Assembly: GCA_041495845.1 (NCBI GenBank)
Contig: JBGQDM010000122.1
Span: 1-8,380, forward strand
Length of the DNA: 8,380 nucleotides
Direction: 5' to 3'
Source: JBGQDM01 sp041495845
GTDB lineage: Bacteria > Acidobacteriota > Terriglobia > Terriglobales > Acidobacteriaceae
The notes under the pieces are model-generated. The model ran no database searches, was not told the DNA's origin, and saw only the letters and a program-made list of their open reading frames with translations. Made by a program: the position numbers and the translations under genes. Positions 4,419 through 8,380 of the stretch are shown here, in pieces. The stretch's first letter is position 1. Each line of letters begins with the position of its first letter.

Positions 4419-6956
4419 CTATTGCGGCGGACGGTTCGGATCTGCCGGTGGGTTGGACGGCGGAGTTCCGGACTTGTCGTCTTTGAAGCCGCCAAAAAGT
4501 TTTCCGAAGAAGCCCTTCTTCTTTGGCGCGCTCGGGGCGCCCGGGCTGGCTCCCGGCGGCGGCAGGGCGGTGTCGTGCGAGTTTCCGAAAATGCGGGAAA
4601 AGAAACCCGGCTGACCAGTCTGATCACAGGTTTCCTTGGGTTCAGTGCCTTCGATGAATGCGGCGTAGTACACGTCCGGACAGGTGGGCGTGGAGAGGCG
4701 GTTGCTGTTCTTGTCGAGCTGAACATCAACCACGCCGGGGGGCTGAGCAAAGTTGGTGAAGTTCTGATATTGCGGCAGTGCCAAGGCCCGCTTCATGAAT
4801 TCCGCCCAGATGGGTGCGGCGGTCTGCGCGCCGCTGAGGTGGAGATCACTGTAGTCGTCGTATCCCACCCACACAATACACAGCAGGTTTGTGGTGTAGC
4901 CCGCGAACCAGCCGTCGTGGGAACTGCCGGTTTTCCCGGCGCCAGGCGCGGTAAATCCCCGGTTGCGCACGGCGGACGCGGTCCCCGAGTTCATCGCCCC
5001 TTCCATCATGTTGGTGATGACCGCGGCCACACGGGGATCGAGTACGGGTTTTTTCTCCGGCGTGAAATTCTCCACCACGTCGCCCTGGTTGTTGCGGATG
5101 GAGTGGATCATGACCGGAGAGGTGCGCACGCCACCGTTGGTGAAAACGGTGTACGCGGCTGCCATCTCCAGCGGCGTGGCGTCGTAAGATCCCAGTGCGA
5201 TGGCCGGTGTGGCCTTGACCGAGGCAATGCCCGCGGCGCGGGCCAGGTCCGCCACTTTGTCGTAGCCCACGGTTTCCGCCAGCTTCACGGTGGCATTGTT
5301 CAGCGACATGGCCAGCGCGTAACGCGCCGTGACCTGACCGTGGTATTCCTCTTTGTAATTGCGGGGTTCGTAGATCTGATCGCCGTAGGCAAAGGTGGTC
5401 GGGGAATCTTCGATCATGCTGACCGGGGTGAGCACGTTGGCATCGCCGGTGACCGCCGTATTCACCGCTGCGGCAAAGACAAACGGCTTGAAGATGGAAC
5501 CTGTAGGCCGTTTAGCCACGGCATGGTTCAGCTGACTGGCGGCGTAATTGCGTCCGCCGACCAGCGCCAGCACGTCGCCGGAGTGCGGATCGAGCACCAC
5601 CATCGCCACTTGGGCCTGCGGGCCGGGCAGGACTTGATTTTCAAATTTCCCCTTGGCATTTTTCACCCGGCGCGTGCGTTGCTTGGTGACCTGCTCGTCC
5701 ACCAGCTTGATGCCTTCCTCTACCGCCTGAGCGGCGGCCTTCTGCAGGTCGGGATCAATCGTGGTGTAGATGTGCAGGGCCTGCTCGTTGAGGTCGTGAT
5801 CAGCGTATTTCGTGAGCAGCGTTTCGCGCACCAGGTCGACGAAATAAGGAGCGTCGCTGGCCTCCACGTTGGGGGGCGCCAGCTTCAGGGGGGTGGCTTT
5901 GGCTTTCTCCGCCTCAGCGCGGGGGATGGCATGGGTTTCCACCATCGACTCGATCACCAGGTTGCGCCGCTCCAGCGCTCGCTCCGGATGCCGGTAGGGC
6001 GAGAGCGCGCTCGGAGCTTGAATCAGCCCAGCCAGCAACGCTGCTTCCGGCAGGCTGACGTCCTTGAGGTCCTTGTTGAAGTAGGCGCGCGCCCCTTCGG
6101 CAATTCCGCTGATGGTGAACGAGCCGCGCTGTCCCATGTCCACCCGGTTGGCATAGAGCTCGAAAATCTGCTCTTTATTGAATTTCTTTTCCAACTCGAC
6201 GGCGATCAACATCTCCGTCAGTTTGCGTTTGGCCGTCTTTTCCGGAGTGAGAAAGAAAGCACGCGAGAGCTGCATGGTAATGGTGGATCCGCCCTGCCGG
6301 TGTCCGGAATGGGTAACATCAATCCAGGCCGCTTCCAGCAGCCGCAGGTAGTTCACGCCGCCGTGCTGGAAGAAGCGGCGGTCCTCAATGGCCAGCACCG
6401 CGTCGACCATCACTTTGGGGATGTCGGCATAGCGGACCAGTTGCCGCTTGGAGCGTTGTCCGGAATCGAACAGCGACGAGACCAGCACCGGCTCCAGTTC
6501 ATAGGCTTCGAGTTCGCCCGCAGGTCCCGCAATGCGCTCTACCTGACCATCGCGAAAGAAAATCGTTGCCTTTTCGGGGGCGTGATACGACTGTGGTCCT
6601 GGAGTGATCTGGACGCTGTTGGAGCCGGAGTGATAGGTGCCAATGTCGGAAGACGTCTCGCCGTAGCCGGCCCGGCGCAGAGCCACTGCCACTTCGCGAG
6701 GCTCCAGCTTCTCTCCCACGCGGACCACCGCCGGGCGGGCATAAATGCGCGCTGAGTTGCTGAATGCCGCTCCGCGGAAACGCGCTTCGATCACCCGGTC
6801 GTAGTGAACCCAAAAGAACGCAAACGTGGCAGTCACGGCGGTGCCCACTGCTAGAAAAAACAACATGGCAAAGCGCAGCAAGGGGTCATGGGGGAGCAGC
6901 CCGGAGACTGAACCGCGCTTGCTTTTGAACTGCGGAAGCTTGAGCTTGATGGCCAC
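4419..6956 (-). CDS. Bifunctional class A penicillin-binding protein (PBP1B-like): glycosyltransferase and transpeptidase
   Basis: 845 residues. A cytoplasmic basic start is followed by one membrane helix (about 27-52). Residues about 68-143 resemble the UB2H domain of PBP1B (mrcB type). The GT51 glycosyltransferase follows: catalytic Glu in AIEDRRFFQHGG (E191), then QGGSTITMQL (221-230), ELEKKFNKEQIFELYANR (254-271) and the aliphatic LLAGLIQAPSALSPYR (307-322). The transpeptidase has SIFK (S487-K490, nucleophile S487), SLN (551-553) and KTGSS (675-679). The enzyme polymerises lipid II and crosslinks the strands in the periplasm; beta-lactams acylate S487. Two cysteines (C759, C777) flank the conserved IEGTEP segment and may form a disulfide. 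A tail of about 60 Pro/Gly/Lys-rich residues carries a repeated GFF motif (784-791, 815-822). The first Gln of the usual GGSTxTQQ is Met here. The start is the ATG at 6956; no good ribosome binding site is visible. The TPR gene follows after 33 bp. Confidence 0.96.
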   Translation of the reverse strand: MAIKLKLPQFKSKRGSVSGLLPHDPLLRFAMLFFLAVGTAVTATFAFFWVHYDRVIEARFRGAAFSNSARIYARPAVVRVGEKLEPREVAVALRRAGYGETSSDIGTYHSGSNSVQITPGPQSYHAPEKATIFFRDGQVERIAGPAGELEAYELEPVLVSSLFDSGQRSKRQLVRYADIPKVMVDAVLAIEDRRFFQHGGVNYLRLLEAAWIDVTHSGHRQGGSTITMQLSRAFFLTPEKTAKRKLTEMLIAVELEKKFNKEQIFELYANRVDMGQRGSFTISGIAEGARAYFNKDLKDVSLPEAALLAGLIQAPSALSPYRHPERALERRNLVIESMVETHAIPRAEAEKAKATPLKLAPPNVEASDAPYFVDLVRETLLTKYADHDLNEQALHIYTTIDPDLQKAAAQAVEEGIKLVDEQVTKQRTRRVKNAKGKFENQVLPGPQAQVAMVVLDPHSGDVLALVGGRNYAASQLNHAVAKRPTGSIFKPFVFAAAVNTAVTGDANVLTPVSMIEDSPTTFAYGDQIYEPRNYKEEYHGQVTARYALAMSLNNATVKLAETVGYDKVADLARAAGIASVKATPAIALGSYDATPLEMAAAYTVFTNGGVRTSPVMIHSIRNNQGDVVENFTPEKKPVLDPRVAAVITNMMEGAMNSGTASAVRNRGFTAPGAGKTGSSHDGWFAGYTTNLLCIVWVGYDDYSDLHLSGAQTAAPIWAEFMKRALALPQYQNFTNFAQPPGVVDVQLDKNSNRLSTPTCPDVYYAAFIEGTEPKETCDQTGQPGFFSRIFGNSHDTALPPPGASPGAPSAPKKKGFFGKLFGGFKDDKSGTPPSNPPADPNRPPQ

Positions 6957-7064
6957 GTTGAATGGGCGGAGGCAATCTACGGATTCAGACGCACAAGGAA
7001 GCGCAATCGTTTCCTCAGTTCCGTTCCCAGAGCGAGATTTTTCGGCCGGAGAATCCTGCCCAGT

Positions 7065-7070
7065 ATTGTA
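7065..7070 (-). promoter_or_regulatory. Weak candidate -10 box in the 141-bp leader of the PBP gene
   Basis: The 141-bp gap (6957-7097) between the small membrane protein and the PBP gene is the longest in the minus-strand run. It holds TACAAT at 7070-7065, a 5/6 match to a -10 box, about 108 bases before the PBP start. The -35 region is poor (TTCCCG at 16 bp). A short stem AGGAA/TTCCT with a 10-nt loop lies further down the leader. It could give the PBP its own transcript; support is weak. Confidence 0.3.
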
Positions 7071-7097
7071 CCTCAGGAGACCACGCCGGGAACCGGA

Positions 7098-7463
7098 TCA
7101 GTAGATGGACTTGTTCTTGCTGCCGGAGTGAAATTTCAGGTCCAGCGGATATCCGGGAACATTCACATGTACGGTGTAATCCACTGAAATCGTAACGCCA
7201 CCGGTACCCTGGCCAAGCTGATTGGTTCCCCGCAATACTTTGATCTCTTCCCGGCTGATGGGGATTTCCAGGTCCTGCGCCTTCTTGAAGATCTCGTTGC
7301 GAATATCGTCATCCGTCCTGGTGCTGTAGGTGCCGAGGCGGGCTTCGTTTTCAATGACATCGTTCAACTGATAGTTGGCAAAGTAGGGTGGGATCAGCGC
7401 CCAGCAGAGATAGGCGGTGGCAACCAGCAGGAAAACTGCAAACACCAATTTCAAATTTTGCAT
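7098..7463 (-). CDS. Small single-pass membrane protein, function unknown (DUF4845-like layout)
   Basis: 121 residues. One hydrophobic segment near the N-terminus (about 5-24, KLVFAVFLLVATAYLCWALI) should act as an uncleaved anchor, leaving about 95 residues outside the cytoplasm. The soluble part has a charged helical region (DDDIRNEIFKKAQDLEIPIS, about 51-70) and then a beta-rich segment (VTISVDYTVHVNVPGYPLDLKF, about 90-111). The plan of anchor, a tyrosine/proline-rich PPYFANYQL junction, helix and two or three strands recalls DUF4845-type proteins, but similarity is by eye only. The gene lies 35 bp after the proS stop with AAAGGA about 11 bases before the ATG, and 141 bp before the PBP gene, so it may be part of the same operon. 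I do not recognise a specific function. Confidence 0.8.
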   Translation of the reverse strand: MQNLKLVFAVFLLVATAYLCWALIPPYFANYQLNDVIENEARLGTYSTRTDDDIRNEIFKKAQDLEIPISREEIKVLRGTNQLGQGTGGVTISVDYTVHVNVPGYPLDLKFHSGSKNKSIY

Positions 7464-7498
7464 GAGCGGTTCAATCCTTTGCCCGACAGCGGAAATCC

Positions 7499-8380
7499 CT
7501 AACCAGCCGGCCGGAGCAATGGTGCGAAATGATCCCCGATGGCGCCGATGCTAACATCCTCCACTTTGCGTGTCGAGCGTTCGGCGACCTCCACCATACC
7601 TTCGGTAACCTTCTTGCCAACGGTCACGCGGTAGGGGATGCCCACCAGGTCCGCATCTTTAAACTTCACTCCGGGGCGCTCGTCGCGGTCGTCCAGGATT
7701 ACGTCAAACCGGCGCGCCTCCAACTGGCTCATGATGTCAAGGGCAGCCTTCATCAGGCTCTCCTCCTTCACGTTGGTGGGGGTGACCACGATCTCGAACG
7801 GCGCGATCTGCGGGGGCAGCCAAAAACCGTCTTTGTCGTTAGCCTGCTCCACGGCCGCGGTCAGGATGCGCTCGATGCCGATGCCGTAGCAGCCCATGAT
7901 GGGCGCCACTTCTTTGCCGTTGTGGTCGAGTACGCGCGCGCCCATGGACTCCGAATACTTGTAGCCGAGCTTGAAGATGTGGCCGACTTCAATCGCGCGG
8001 TCCATAGCCAGCGGGGCACCGCAGGTGGCACAGAGATCGCCCGCCTCCACGCTGCGCAGGTCGGCGGCGGTCGTGGCGTGGAAAGTCACTCCGGGGGTGA
8101 GATTCTTTACGTGGTAGTCTTCGCGATTGGCGCCGGCAATCAGGTTCTTGCGGCCTGCTAGGGCCTGGTCCAGGAGCAGAGCTGGTTTTGCCGTGTCGTC
8201 CATGCTCCGCGCCCAGTCCACGCCTAACGGTCCGAGATATCCGGCGGGCGAGTGGAAGAGCTCACGGATTTCTTCTTCCTGCATGGGGCGGGTTTCCCGA
8301 CCGCTCACCGCCGCCGCCAGTTTGGCCTCGTTCATCTGATGATCGCCGCGCAGCAACACCACCACTGGACGGAGCGTGAC
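7499..8380 (-). CDS. proS: Prolyl-tRNA synthetase, C-terminal half (5' end cut by window edge)
   Basis: The frame is open from the right edge (8380) to a TAG at 7499, giving 293 residues of a protein that is usually about 570-590. The first residues VTLRPVVVLLRGDHQMNEAK are the interior of the gene, so the GTG at 8365 is not a real start. They belong to the YbaK-like editing insertion (to about residue 95), which deacylates Ala-tRNA(Pro) and includes the family signature RGDHxxNEaK. The class II catalytic core resumes with IEVGHIFKLGYKYSE (130-144) and motif 3 (GCYGIGIERILTA, 163-175). The anticodon-binding domain covers about 194-293, with DDRDERPGVKFKDADLVGIP. The enzyme charges tRNA(Pro) with proline in the cytosol. 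Presence of the editing insertion places it in the bacterial-type ProS group. It is the first visible gene of the minus-strand run. Confidence 0.97.
   Translation of the reverse strand, partial: VTLRPVVVLLRGDHQMNEAKLAAAVSGRETRPMQEEEIRELFHSPAGYLGPLGVDWARSMDDTAKPALLLDQALAGRKNLIAGANREDYHVKNLTPGVTFHATTAADLRSVEAGDLCATCGAPLAMDRAIEVGHIFKLGYKYSESMGARVLDHNGKEVAPIMGCYGIGIERILTAAVEQANDKDGFWLPPQIAPFEIVVTPTNVKEESLMKAALDIMSQLEARRFDVILDDRDERPGVKFKDADLVGIPYRVTVGKKVTEGMVEVAERSTRKVEDVSIGAIGDHFAPLLRPAG

Noticed and set aside
4422..6755. A 777-codon open frame on the plus strand, opposite the PBP gene
   Set aside because: It is exactly antisense to a gene with full GT51 and transpeptidase motifs; its translation is His/Arg/Gly-rich with no recognisable domain. 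Long antisense frames are common in GC-rich DNA.
7529..8161. A 210-codon open frame on the plus strand
   Set aside because: It is antisense to proS, whose motif 3 and anticodon-binding domain are unmistakable.
8363..8365. GTG as the start of the right-hand gene
   Set aside because: The frame stays open to the window edge and the residues before it continue the ProS editing domain, so the true start lies outside.

Overview
This 8.4 kb window is GC-rich and densely packed with genes, consistent with an ordinary stretch of a Gram-negative bacterial chromosome. A Kdo-8-phosphate phosphatase (lipopolysaccharide synthesis) and a bifunctional class A penicillin-binding protein of PBP1B-like layout indicate an outer membrane and a thin peptidoglycan wall. 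From the style of the proteins (KdsC with a long insert, an AGCTGA-type intergenic repeat, the proS / small membrane protein / PBP / TPR order) I infer an Acidobacteriota-like organism. That taxonomy is from memory of the families, not from a search.

Layout. Positions 1-1568 (minus) hold the first 522 codons of an Lhr-type superfamily 2 helicase that runs off the left edge. A 77-bp divergent gap separates it from a plus-strand block: a two-gene toxin-antitoxin module (1646-2727) and, after a 115-bp gap with an inverted AGCTGA-type repeat, kdsC (2843-3460). After a 118-bp convergent gap, everything to the right edge is on the minus strand. In transcription order this is the C-terminal half of proS (from the right edge to 7499), a 121-aa single-pass membrane protein (7463-7098), a class A PBP (6956-4419) and a secreted TPR protein (4385-3579).

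How the genes work together. The minus-strand run links a housekeeping aminoacyl-tRNA synthetase with envelope proteins. The PBP polymerises and crosslinks peptidoglycan, and the TPR lipid-free secreted protein 33 bp behind it is a candidate periplasmic partner. The small membrane protein is unassigned. The VapC-like PIN ribonuclease overlaps its antitoxin by 4 bp, so the pair is translationally coupled. The antitoxin is the most unusual gene here: a normal AbrB/MazE-like domain and toxin-binding tail are preceded by about 120 residues that look like a second, winged-helix-like domain.

The most interesting points are the fused antitoxin, a shared TAnAATCTGG element 6-7 bases before the ATG of both lhr and kdsC (suggesting leaderless transcripts), a roughly 27-residue insert in the KdsC active-site flap, a perfect 15-bp in-frame duplication in lhr, and a repeated GFF(S/G)(R/K)(I/L)FG motif in the PBP tail. 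I see no rRNA, tRNA, CRISPR array, insertion sequence or phage gene. Nothing here amounts to a clearly new multi-gene system.
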